Origin: Janthinobacterium sp. PAMC25594
Lineage (GTDB): Bacteria > Pseudomonadota > Gammaproteobacteria > Burkholderiales > Burkholderiaceae_D
Direction of reading: 5' to 3'
Assembly: GCF_019443505.1 (NCBI RefSeq)
Contig: NZ_CP080377.1
Span: 5,022,001-5,086,000, forward strand
DNA length: 64,000 bases
The position numbers and the translations under genes were made by a program. A model generated the notes under the pieces. It was not told the origin of the DNA. It did not search any database and was given only the letters and a program-made list of their open reading frames with translations. This document shows, one piece after another, positions 25,581-33,162 of the stretch; the first letter of the stretch is position 1, and each line of letters opens with the position of its first letter.

Positions 25581-26249
25581 TTATTTTTCTGTGGATGCTT
25601 TGAGCAAGCGGCTTACCGTTGATTGGTGCCATGTACCGTTCAGCGCAGTACGGAAACCCATTTCGTTTAGCTTGACGGCTATGGTTGCCATAGACATATC
25701 AGGTGTGCGGATATTGTTGATGATTGGAAGCATCTTGGCGGTGAAATCGGCCGCTTTGGAGGCGTTACGGGCTTGTCCCTTGGCTTGGGCTTCGCTTAGG
25801 TTGGTGCGATTGCCTAGCAGTGCGCCTTGGCTCTTGAGGGCCGCTAAGGCGGCTTTGGTGCGGGAGCCGATAAGCCGACGTTCTTTCTCACTCAAGGCCG
25901 CATAAAGGTGCAAAACGAAGGGGTCTGTATCGATGCCAAGTTCTGCAACGATGAACGGAATGCCGCGCGACATAAGCCCGGATATGAATGACACGTCACG
26001 GCTTAGACGGTCAAGCTTTGCAACAATGACGGGGCATTTTAAGGTCTTTGCTTTGGCAAGGGCGCTGCGCAGTCCGTCGCGTTCATCAAGGCCAAGTTTG
26101 CCGCTGGCGACTTCTGAAATTTCCTCAATGATTGTGAATCCTTCGGCTGTTGCGAACTTGTGAACAGCTTCGGATTGTGCCAAGAGACCAAGACCTGATT
26201 TTCCTTGCTCGGCTGTGCTGCAACGAGTATACAAAATGGCTGGCTTCAT
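25581..26249 (-). CDS. Serine recombinase (resolvase/invertase family)
   Basis: This 222-residue protein starts [20 protein letters not shown], where the Ser after Cys is the expected nucleophile. It continues with [40 protein letters not shown] and a C-terminal helix-turn-helix ([26 protein letters not shown]). It resembles small DNA invertases/resolvases. AAGGA sits 7 bases before the ATG at 26249. It could resolve replication multimers of the element or invert a segment; no inverted crossover sites were noticed. It is next to att copy 2 and reads towards it. Confidence 0.88.
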   Translation of the reverse strand: MKPAILYTRCSTAEQGKSGLGLLAQSEAVHKFATAEGFTIIEEISEVASGKLGLDERDGLRSALAKAKTLKCPVIVAKLDRLSRDVSFISGLMSRGIPFIVAELGIDTDPFVLHLYAALSEKERRLIGSRTKAALAALKSQGALLGNRTNLSEAQAKGQARNASKAADFTAKMLPIINNIRTPDMSMATIAVKLNEMGFRTALNGTWHQSTVSRLLKASTEK

Positions 26250-26342
26250 GGCTGGTTCCTTGATTGCGGAGTCTCTATGCATCCATTATATGACCGTTTA
26301 GTGGTTGCATACAATGGGTATTTCATGTGACACAGTGAACAA

Positions 26343-26582
26343 TCAAGGGTGCAACATTTCCCATAACTCCATACTAACCGCCTCCGCAAGCCGTTCCATG
26401 TTGTCAACTGAGATGTTTCGTTCTCCTCTTTCAACTTGGCCGATGTATGTGCGATGAAGCCCGGCCTTCTCTGCGAGGACTTCTTGAGAAAGCTTCAAAC
26501 TTTCACGAGCGCGGCGAAGTGCTAGACCAAAGCGGACTCTGGCTGGTGGGTGCTCGGTAGGATGGGGAGTGATGTTCTGCAC
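26343..26582 (-). CDS. XRE-family helix-turn-helix regulator
   Basis: This 79-residue protein is a single HTH domain: RFGLALRRARESLKLSQEVL, then AEKAGLHRTYIGQVERGERN and ISVDNMERLAEAVSMELWEML. The start is GTG at 26582. It lies upstream of the serine recombinase on the same strand and is divergent from a small cargo gene across about 155 bp. It probably represses one or both. Confidence 0.85.
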   Translation of the reverse strand: MQNITPHPTEHPPARVRFGLALRRARESLKLSQEVLAEKAGLHRTYIGQVERGERNISVDNMERLAEAVSMELWEMLHP

Positions 26583-26738
26583 AAACAGAACATTGCGGAT
26601 TTGATGACTATAGGTCTACAGAGTTTGAGTAGCTATGCTAAAATCGAAAATTATTAACTTGTTATCAAATGGCGAATTTGGTAGTGTAGATGAGAAGTTT
26701 TTCGGCATTGCAATTAATGTGAGCTAAAAGGAGAGATT

Positions 26739-26981
26739 ATGTCTTTAAATGAATACAGCACAAGAGATCTGGACAGTGTTTTGGTAATGGATGATGAGAC
26801 CGGAGAGGAAATTGTTCTGACTCACTATCTTCTTTTATGGGATACATTGCCGATTGATGTAGGACATATTGTTCATCATAAAAAAGAAATTTTCAAAAGT
26901 CCTAATGGTGATTCTGCGATCCTTACGGAAGAAGGGAAATTCAAAGTGGGCAGTTCAGGCAAGGTTTTTACTCGGAAATAA
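26739..26981 (+). CDS. Small uncharacterised cargo protein
   Basis: This 80-residue protein (MSLNEYSTRDLDSVLVMDDE) is acidic at its start and ends in a lysine-rich tail. A strong AAAGGAGAG site precedes the ATG. No domain is recognised. It is AT-rich like the lipoprotein gene that follows, which suggests recent acquisition. Confidence 0.55.
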   Translation: MSLNEYSTRDLDSVLVMDDETGEEIVLTHYLLLWDTLPIDVGHIVHHKKEIFKSPNGDSAILTEEGKFKVGSSGKVFTRK

Positions 26982-27129
26982 TTAGGTGATCCACTGATTT
27001 TGTGTTTACCTATATTTATAAATTATGTGTTGATCTGGGAAGATGAAAATTTTTTCCGTATGCTCGGCTGTTAATTAACTGAAGTTTGCATCTACTGAAT
27101 TTATTCATGCAAACAATAATATTGAAAAA

Positions 27130-27612
27130 ATGAAAACACTAAATATATTTTTTGTTATAGGAATGGCGATTTTTATTGCAGGATGCAACGACATTCGTGA
27201 AAAACTTCATATGTTGCCAAACCAGGATGAGCAAGAATGCCTCAATAGCGAGAGATTAAATTTTAAAGACCCGGACGTGCTCTTTGTTGCTAACCTTGGT
27301 AGTCGAGGACTAGAAACTAAAGTGGATCAATATTGGGTGCGATACAAAGCAAAAAATTCATATGGTGCGTATCTTCAAGGCAATATGCTGTGTATGAAAA
27401 AAAATGAAAAATGGGTGAGAGATACATCATCTGAATTTTTATTGGAGTTGAAGTTGGAGGGTAACCTTCTTCAAAAACTTAATGATAAATTAAGAAGCGA
27501 TCCTGTATTTTCAAAAAGCTATTTTAAGTCTGGCTTAAAACCCGATGAACAAGGAAAGCAAGCTAAAGAGTTGCTATTCGAATCGCCTGATAATTTGGAT
27601 AAATATTTTTAA
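27130..27612 (+). CDS. Predicted lipoprotein, cargo of element B
   Basis: This 160-residue protein begins MKTLNIFFVIGMAIFIAGC, a type II signal peptide with lipobox I-A-G-C. The mature part is mostly hydrophilic and has three further cysteines, one in QDEQECLNSERLNF, but no recognised domain. It is strongly AT-rich. Lipoproteins on prophage-like elements often alter phage adsorption or exclusion, which would suit this context but is an inference. There is no clear ribosome-binding site. Confidence 0.6.
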   Translation: MKTLNIFFVIGMAIFIAGCNDIREKLHMLPNQDEQECLNSERLNFKDPDVLFVANLGSRGLETKVDQYWVRYKAKNSYGAYLQGNMLCMKKNEKWVRDTSSEFLLELKLEGNLLQKLNDKLRSDPVFSKSYFKSGLKPDEQGKQAKELLFESPDNLDKYF

Positions 27613-27668
27613 TCTAAGAAAAAATGGTTATTTTAAGTGCCATGTATTATTTCGTGCTTGTAAATAAT

Positions 27669-28199
27669 TTATTTAGCTGGTGTAAGGTAATCGGCCAATT
27701 CGGATATATGTAAATAGAAGAGGCCTTTTTTGGTGTATTTTTCCGTTATATTCAAGGGAAGATCGTTGCCGAAGATCACAATGTAATTCTCACGGCTAAG
27801 AGCTTTTTGGATTAATAGGTGCTTGGTCAGACTGTGGTTGAAAGCATGTAAGAGGCAATCGCTACGCCAATGCGAGTTCCACAATGTTTTGCTTATTTCG
27901 TGGTATTTCAGGCCGGTATCGTCGCCAAAGCGGTAACGGTACTGCGCACGAAGTTTGTTTTCGGATGTCTCGTGCGACTGCTTGGAGTTCAATGCTGCAA
28001 ACTTGGTTTCAAAGAATGTAACTTTGCCGGTGACATGGCATGTGTGTTTGAAGTCTGGTAGATAGGTGCCAGTGAATCCACGTTTGTCCGTGAACTCAGT
28101 TTGAAAGTCTGGTGAGAAGGACTGGCAGGGAAGAACATTAAGTGTTGCGAGAAATTGGGCGGCGTCGCCTTCGGAAATAGATGCAAAGCGTTTAGACAT
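27669..28199 (-). CDS. Putative PD-(D/E)XK endonuclease
   Basis: This 176-residue protein has TGTYLPDFKH followed 11 residues later by VTFFETKFAAL. This P-D-x(n)-E-x-K arrangement is the catalytic core of PD-(D/E)XK nucleases, as in TnsA-like or Holliday-junction enzymes. A C-terminal YIVIFGNDLP..GLFYLHISELADYL segment fits the same fold. The start is ATG 28199 with GAAGGA upstream; the longer TTG start has no such site. It lies downstream of the helicase gene and the iterons on the same strand. The role may be element processing or defence. Confidence 0.55.
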   Translation of the reverse strand: MSKRFASISEGDAAQFLATLNVLPCQSFSPDFQTEFTDKRGFTGTYLPDFKHTCHVTGKVTFFETKFAALNSKQSHETSENKLRAQYRYRFGDDTGLKYHEISKTLWNSHWRSDCLLHAFNHSLTKHLLIQKALSRENYIVIFGNDLPLNITEKYTKKGLFYLHISELADYLTPAK

Positions 28200-28349
28200 A
28201 GGAATATCCTTCAAGTGATTTGAAATTGAGTTTTAATATTTGGGAAAGGGCCGAGATGGGCCGCAGGGCATTGCTGAGGAATGGCTAAACTTCAGTACAG
28301 AAAAACATGTACTTCGTATTAAGTAAGAATATAGTGCTTGGTGTGATCA

Positions 28350-28455
28350 GGGTGATCAGAAAGTGTAAGCTACTGTTTTTAAATGATAATATGGTAATTC
28401 ATGGGGTGATCATTAGGGTGATCATGGGGTGATCAAATCCCTCTTGGGGTGATCA
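28350..28455. repeat. GGGTGATCA iterons, candidate replication origin of element B
   Basis: Five exact GGGTGATCA units start at 28350, 28404, 28416, 28427 and 28447, with a variant GTGTGATCA at 28341. Four are packed within about 52 bp. The last overlaps the stop codon of the SF3-like helicase gene. Clustered iterons next to an initiator helicase are typical of plasmid and P4-type origins. Confidence 0.7.
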
Positions 28456-29802
28456 GAATGGCGCTGATGGCGTTGCTGTGGTGTGGCTTTCAGCAGGTTC
28501 CCATTGGCGCTTATGCGCTACTCTAATTTCGTCTAATTTCATATTGATCGGGTGGCACAAACTTGTTAGCTTTCCGTCGATACGTGGTCTTGCATTTACA
28601 TAACCGGCTTCACGTAACAGGTGCGGCACTTGCCGGGAGTTCGGGCGCTGCATCTTCTCGGTGTCGTAGGCATCCATTAATTCCGAGTGAGTGAACACAA
28701 CGTGTTCTGATATGTAGTTATTTAGGAATTGCGAGTGGATATCCGCAGACATTCCAATCATGCTTTTTAGGTTAGCGCTTTGGTCGATGTGCTTTGGATT
28801 GAATCCTTCAAGGGAGTAAGACATAAACCAATTGTGTACAGCGCACAATGAGCCAGGTAGCGCAAGCCAGTCAGCCAATATCTTAATGAATCTTTGCGTT
28901 TCTTCTTTGTCGTGTCGATGAATCAACGGGGCGGGTGAGTACCAACGTCTTTCATTTTCGGCAAGGTGCAAAGGGCGGTCGTCGTTGCTGGCGAGCATGA
29001 ACCGTGTGTAAGTTCGCACCATTCCACCTTGTTGGTGCTTGCGTTCCGTGTAAGCCCGTTCCTCTGATAGTAAGCTTTTAAGTTTGGTTTGGGTGTCGTC
29101 CGATCCTTGCGCGGGATCGTCAAGCAGCACCAGCAAGTTATCTTCAAGCATCGTAGAAAACTGCCCCATCACTTTGGAAAAGCTGCTTACCACACTGGTG
29201 TGATGTAGTAAGGGATGAAGGATTGACTCCACAAGGAAGCCTTTGCCTGTACCTACATCGCTGCATAGCATTACGTGCCACGATGGGCGTTCTTGGGGGT
29301 ACTGGAATATGTGAGAAAGCCATTGTGTAAATATGTGGCGCTCTGCTGGATCGGGAGCGAGGCGTTCTAAGTATTCCAAAAACAAAGGGGAAACGCTGGC
29401 GCTGTCTGTCGTTGGTGTGTACTTGCGATACGTATTGACATACAAACATTCCGTTTGTGGTTCTGTAAAAAACTCAGTATCGACAGGTACAAACTTAGTA
29501 CCGACTACGTGAGGCAAAGTGTAGGTGATGTAGGACGGCGAACGATAGGAGCACTTTTGCTTGTTCACGAATAGCCAGCGGGAAAAATCGTTGTCAATGA
29601 ATGATAGGGGCAAGGGTTTACCGTTGAAACGGTTGAATAGGCGGGTGTAGTTGGATGAGGCATCATCAAGCTTGCAGAATCCGCGAGCTTTGAGAGTTAC
29701 AACATAGGCGGCAAGGGTGATCTTGTCGGCGGGGCTTGGTTTATTAGGCGGTGTTGGTGCTGGCGTTTCAGGCGTTACTAGGGTTAGGTTTGGCACGGTC
29801 AT
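28453..29802 (-). CDS. SF3-type replication helicase (DUF5906-like), satellite initiator
   Basis: This 449-residue protein has a Walker A motif at residues 181-188 (SDVGTGKG), Walker B near 222-229 (LLVLLDDP) and an RFMLASNDDRPLHL sensor segment. A C-terminal winged-helix-like region follows. The N-terminal part (residues about 30-130) may hold a reduced primase-like or origin-binding function. This matches primase/helicase proteins of phage satellites and integrative plasmids. It is the last gene of a 4-bp-overlap operon and ends at the iterons. Confidence 0.8.
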   Translation of the reverse strand: MTVPNLTLVTPETPAPTPPNKPSPADKITLAAYVVTLKARGFCKLDDASSNYTRLFNRFNGKPLPLSFIDNDFSRWLFVNKQKCSYRSPSYITYTLPHVVGTKFVPVDTEFFTEPQTECLYVNTYRKYTPTTDSASVSPLFLEYLERLAPDPAERHIFTQWLSHIFQYPQERPSWHVMLCSDVGTGKGFLVESILHPLLHHTSVVSSFSKVMGQFSTMLEDNLLVLLDDPAQGSDDTQTKLKSLLSEERAYTERKHQQGGMVRTYTRFMLASNDDRPLHLAENERRWYSPAPLIHRHDKEETQRFIKILADWLALPGSLCAVHNWFMSYSLEGFNPKHIDQSANLKSMIGMSADIHSQFLNNYISEHVVFTHSELMDAYDTEKMQRPNSRQVPHLLREAGYVNARPRIDGKLTSLCHPINMKLDEIRVAHKRQWEPAESHTTATPSAPF

Positions 29803-30016
29803 TGATATCCTTGTTCAATAGGTTGCCGGAAGCGGCGGTAAGAATCAGTTGTTCGATCAGTTTTGAAGATGGCATAGCAGCGCCAGCACATAAGGCTTTA
29901 AGCGCGATCCAGGTTGACGGCAAGAGGTATATGTAAGCACGTTGCAATGCTTGCCCTGCGGCGTTCTGGCACGTTTGGCGCTTTGTGTGAGGAATGGTGA
30001 TCGGGCGAGTTGTCAT
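29768..30016 (-). CDS. Small ribbon-helix-helix-like protein
   Basis: This 82-residue protein (MTTRPITIPHTKRQ) contains YIYLLPSTWIALKALCAGAA, then MPSSKLIEQLILTAASGN. This strand-helix-helix pattern is seen in small Arc/CopG-like regulators. The start overlaps the upstream gene by 4 bp and its end overlaps the helicase start by 35 bp, so it is part of the replication operon. It is probably a copy-control or partition regulator. Confidence 0.5.
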   Translation of the reverse strand: MTTRPITIPHTKRQTCQNAAGQALQRAYIYLLPSTWIALKALCAGAAMPSSKLIEQLILTAASGNLLNKDINDRAKPNPSNA

Positions 30017-30231
30017 ACTGCTGTTGCTCGTTTGAAGGCCACTGTGTACCTTGAGGGGGCATTGAGGCGGAAATTGCACAAGAGCTTGTTGATGACGAAT
30101 TGTGTAAAATTACATCCTCGTAGCGTTCGGTGGCCTTCGGTGTTTAAAACGGTGGCAATCTCTTTTGCGTTGATGCCTTCAAGATGGAGGGAGTAAAGCC
30201 GAGCAATGGTGTGGTCGATTTGTTGAAGCAT
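30013..30231 (-). CDS. Small HTH-like protein at the head of the replication operon
   Basis: This 72-residue basic protein contains EGINAKEIATVLNTEGHRTL, resembling the helix-turn-helix used in recombinase and resolvase C-termini. AAGGA lies 8 bases before the ATG at 30231. It is the first gene of the replication operon. Its function is not known. Confidence 0.5.
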   Translation of the reverse strand: MLQQIDHTIARLYSLHLEGINAKEIATVLNTEGHRTLRGCNFTQFVINKLLCNFRLNAPSRYTVAFKRATAV

Positions 30232-30662
30232 GTTTGCATCCTTTTTAAAAATATGGTATAGTTTTATTTGGGGTATTTTTTATTCCTTTATTAAGTTAAC
30301 ATTATACCATAAATGTGTCTTCTTGTCAATAGACGGGAAATGTAAGAATCGTGCCAGGTTTTAAAAGTAGAATGCAAGCGTACTCATTAAACAAAATGAG
30401 AATGATTCTTATTTATAAAATATTCTGTAAGGCGCTTGCTCTATGGCGTGGCAGCGTATATCAGCGCGAAATATGATTTGGCTGGGTAAGTGTCAACCGT
30501 CTTAAAAGAACGTCTTGAAGACTGTTTTATAGGGGATAAGTGGCACTTTTGACGCTGTTTTTGCGGCTAATTTGGGCTGTGGGGCGTGGGGTACTAAACC
30601 CATAACGGGAACTGTCAAATAAGTGTGTTTTTGGAATTTAAAATATGTTGCCATTGTTGCAA
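30232..30662. other. 431-bp control region of element B
   Basis: AT-rich and non-coding. It holds an inverted pair TATGGTATA (30252-30260) and TATACCATA (30303-30311), separated by 42 bp, that could be an operator for the leftward replication operon. A Fur-box-like AATGAGAATGATTCTTATT lies at 30395-30413. No gene is seen on either strand. Confidence 0.5.
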
Positions 30663-31247
30663 TCATTTGATCCATCCACTCATCAGCCTAAGCACTTCAT
30701 CCGAAGGCCATGCAAGTGATCTACCGTTCTTAACTGGTCGCATAGGGCCGTTGTCTTTGCTGTTCCAAGCTCGCAAGGTTTGAGGCTTCCTATTTAGTAG
30801 TTGTGCGGCTTGGGCGGTTGATAGGTTTATTCCAGGTGGCGGCAATGTTGTCGATGGATTGGTTGTTTGCTGCGGGGTTGGTGGTGGTGGCGTTTGCTGT
30901 TCCGGTTCCTCCGCTAAGGCGGCAGGGAGCCATGGGATTGATAGTCCGGTGAGTGTGCATAGTTCATTGGCGGCGTCTATCGCACAACGTTCAATCCTCT
31001 TGCGCTCGGCAGTGGTTTTCTTGATCTCCCAATCGATTGACAGACTCATAATTGCTTCAAGCAGATGCGCGGCTGCTTTTTCGATTGCAGGCGTTGCTGA
31101 TTTGCTGAGAACGAACATAGGCGTTTCATAGAGTGCGCCCAAGTAGTGATCGTTGGGCATCTTTGCTGCGTTGTCACGAATCTTTCGCGCCCGTGGTATG
31201 TGTTCAATTGCTATATCCCGCAAGGCATCAAGGTAAAGTTGTTTCAT
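30663..31247 (-). CDS. AlpA/MerR-type HTH protein with long N-terminal domain
   Basis: This 194-residue protein has a helical N-terminal part of about 120 residues, a proline/threonine-rich linker (PEQQTPPPPTPQQTTNPS) and a C-terminal excisionase-type HTH (LSTAQAAQLLNRKPQTLRAW, then KNGRSLAWPSDEVLRLM). The start ATG at 31247 lies inside the 3' end of the integrase gene, so both are probably co-transcribed. It is a good candidate for the recombination directionality factor of element B. A TTG start at 31265 is possible. Confidence 0.65.
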   Translation of the reverse strand: MKQLYLDALRDIAIEHIPRARKIRDNAAKMPNDHYLGALYETPMFVLSKSATPAIEKAAAHLLEAIMSLSIDWEIKKTTAERKRIERCAIDAANELCTLTGLSIPWLPAALAEEPEQQTPPPPTPQQTTNPSTTLPPPGINLSTAQAAQLLNRKPQTLRAWNSKDNGPMRPVKNGRSLAWPSDEVLRLMSGWIK

Positions 31248-32514
31248 TTGCTTTGCTCTGTTCAAGAATCCAAGCCTCTATTTTAGCGTGGCTTTTTTGC
31301 AATACATCGAACGGGCGAATAATATAACTTTTCTCTCTTGCGCTCTGTGGCTTGTGGCCTTGAATCTGAGCCGCGACGCCGGGCGGTATGTCCACCTGTT
31401 CGGCAAGGCTGGCAAAGGATCGACGTAGGCCGTGCAAGGTCAATCCTTGGAGTCCGACAGCGGTGCATGCTTTTGTGTGCGGTTGGTTGGGTTCGCTGAT
31501 TATTGCAACACCTTCTTTTTCGCTGGCAAAAATGAACTCATTCCTGTGAGGGAGTGCGGTTAGCAAACCTTCTACAAAGGGAGTCAATGGAATGCTACGC
31601 GTGCCGTCTACTTTGTCGCGGATGACGATTGACTTCCATTGCCAATTAATATCCTCCCATTTCATAGCGCGCACTTCTCCAGGGCGTGCGCCCGTTAGAA
31701 GCACGACTTGTAAGTAGGCGCTGATTGTTGGGTTCTTAATTTCTTTCATGGCGGCAAACCAGCTGGATAGTTGCGCGCGTTTCAGGTTGTCACTCTTTGT
31801 TTTCACCTTTCCTAAGAACTCACCGCTTTTTTTCGTTTTGCCGGGGTTCAGGTGGGGCAGAAGGTCAGCGTAAGCATCGCTTTCGTAGCACCATTGGAAA
31901 AACACCTTGAGCATGCGCCACGCCAATCGGGCGGAAGTTGCACGTTCTTTCGCTTCGCGTTCGGCCCACTTTTCCACCAGCTTGTTATCAATTGCATTCA
32001 TGGCAATCGGCATGAAGTAGTTCAGTGGCCCAGCGATGGTTACGCCACGGCCACGGGTGCCACGCATGGACGGGATGCCGCCCGGTGCGGCTTTGGCTAC
32101 ATGGTCGTTGTAGTGTCGATCCCCCCATCGGGGTTTGCGTTCGGCTAAGTACACTGCCCAGGCCTCCCCAAATGTTATGGTTTTGCGCGCCACTTCTGCT
32201 GCGGTGGTAAGTTCAGCGGCTATATTGGCGGCTTTCACGAGGCGTGGATCAAGGCCACGGTCTACCATGACTTGCAAGCGCCGGGCTTCCTCGCGTACAT
32301 CTGACAAGCGCCATGCGGCGGTTTTGCCGATGGTCAGACGCAGAGGCTTGCCGTTTAGTCGGAACTGGAAAACGTAGGCGCTGGAAGTCTTGGATGCGCA
32401 CTGACCTAAACCCGGTGCCGTAGTGTCCCATTGAAAGTCTTGAATCTTGCCGACACGGGGTTTGAAGTCGGCTACGCGGGCGTTCGTGAAATTTACTGTG
32501 GTGGTCTTTGCCAT
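31228..32514 (-). CDS. P4-type tyrosine integrase of element B
   Basis: This 428-residue recombinase has an N-terminal arm-binding domain (FQFRLNGKPLRLTIGKTAAW), a core-binding domain and a catalytic domain with ARPGEVRAMKW (Arg), HGLRRSFASLA (His-x-x-Arg), GHKP and EKSYIIRPFD (Tyr). It starts about 165 bp from att copy 3 and reads away from it, the usual P4-like arrangement. It is distinct from the integrase of element A, yet both use the same 52-bp core. The ATG at 32514 is the natural start. Confidence 0.92.
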   Translation of the reverse strand: MAKTTTVNFTNARVADFKPRVGKIQDFQWDTTAPGLGQCASKTSSAYVFQFRLNGKPLRLTIGKTAAWRLSDVREEARRLQVMVDRGLDPRLVKAANIAAELTTAAEVARKTITFGEAWAVYLAERKPRWGDRHYNDHVAKAAPGGIPSMRGTRGRGVTIAGPLNYFMPIAMNAIDNKLVEKWAEREAKERATSARLAWRMLKVFFQWCYESDAYADLLPHLNPGKTKKSGEFLGKVKTKSDNLKRAQLSSWFAAMKEIKNPTISAYLQVVLLTGARPGEVRAMKWEDINWQWKSIVIRDKVDGTRSIPLTPFVEGLLTALPHRNEFIFASEKEGVAIISEPNQPHTKACTAVGLQGLTLHGLRRSFASLAEQVDIPPGVAAQIQGHKPQSAREKSYIIRPFDVLQKSHAKIEAWILEQSKANETTLP

Positions 32515-32527
32515 GTTGATCTGGTTC

Positions 32528-32553
32528 CAAGTAAGCGATAAGTAAGCAAATTC
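32528..32553. promoter_or_regulatory. Integrase arm-type repeat, right end of element B
   Basis: Second copy of the 26-bp repeat with two AAGTAAGC units (one mismatch to 25553-25578), in the leader of the integrase gene. Confidence 0.65.
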
Positions 32554-32677
32554 AAAGAATATCAGTCTACACCAATCAACACAAGGCAAGGAGTGATAAT
32601 TTATAAGTATATGATTTTTAAGTACTTTATATTATTTATCTACTCAAATCAACGTCGTAATATACAATTTATGTCGG

Positions 32678-32729
32678 ACTCATAATCCGTTGGTGCCGTG
32701 TTCGACTCACGGGAGGCCCACCAGAATTT
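32678..32729 (+). repeat. Attachment core copy 3 (junction of elements B and C)
   Basis: Identical to copies 1 and 2. Its right flank (CAGCAATAGAA and the following terminator) is nearly the same as the chromosomal flank of copy 4. Confidence 0.9.
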
Positions 32730-32744
32730 GCAGCAATAGAATGA

Positions 32745-32774
32745 GCCCCGGCAGGTGACTGCCGGGGTTTTTTT
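32745..32774 (+). terminator. Strong terminator after att copy 3
   Basis: CCCCGGCAG and CTGCCGGGG form a perfect 9-bp stem around GTGA, followed by TTTTTTT. It is nearly identical to the terminator after copy 4. Confidence 0.9.
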
Positions 32775-33077
32775 ATGCGCGAGACAATCACCGTAAGGTT
32801 TGGTCGTTCGGATGGGCTGATTCTGGCTTCGTCACTAATTTCATCTTATAGCGGTACGGAGTGCATAGGGGTGCTGTCCACTTTGCCTGCCGTTCGACCT
32901 TGTATTTGCAATTAAATACGCTACAGGTCATTATCGTTGTTCAATGCGGCTATGGTTGGGCTTGTGTCTGAATGGCGGACCTCGTATATTGAATATGCCG
33001 CATCTCCGTCAGATAATGAGGACGTGGTAGCGGCCAGGCAGAGTGATGCTGATCAGGCCGAGTGTTCTTGAACACGT
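32775..33077. other. Non-coding left part of element C
   Basis: No recognised gene is present. A 39-codon frame at 32952-33071 (starting MVGLVSEWRTSYIEYAASPS) has no similarity I can name. The missing 5' part of the decayed integrase is not found here, so a deletion probably accompanied the IS insertion. Confidence 0.4.
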
Positions 33078-33162
33078 GGGTCAGATAGGTACCTTTGCCT
33101 GTTTCATTTTACTAGTCCGAACGGTATCTTGGGCCATCGCGATGTTGCGTAAGCCTGTATAC

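Larger units (their letters stand above)
25483..32677. mobile_element. Element B: satellite- or plasmid-like integrative element
   Basis: This is the DNA between att copies 2 and 3, about 7.2 kb. It has a P4-type tyrosine integrase at the right end, a serine recombinase at the left, an XRE regulator, an SF3-like replication helicase with iterons, HTH proteins and small cargo genes. It has no capsid, packaging or conjugation genes, so it must be helper-dependent or replicate only as a circle. Arm-like repeats lie at both ends (25553 and 32528). Confidence 0.85.
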
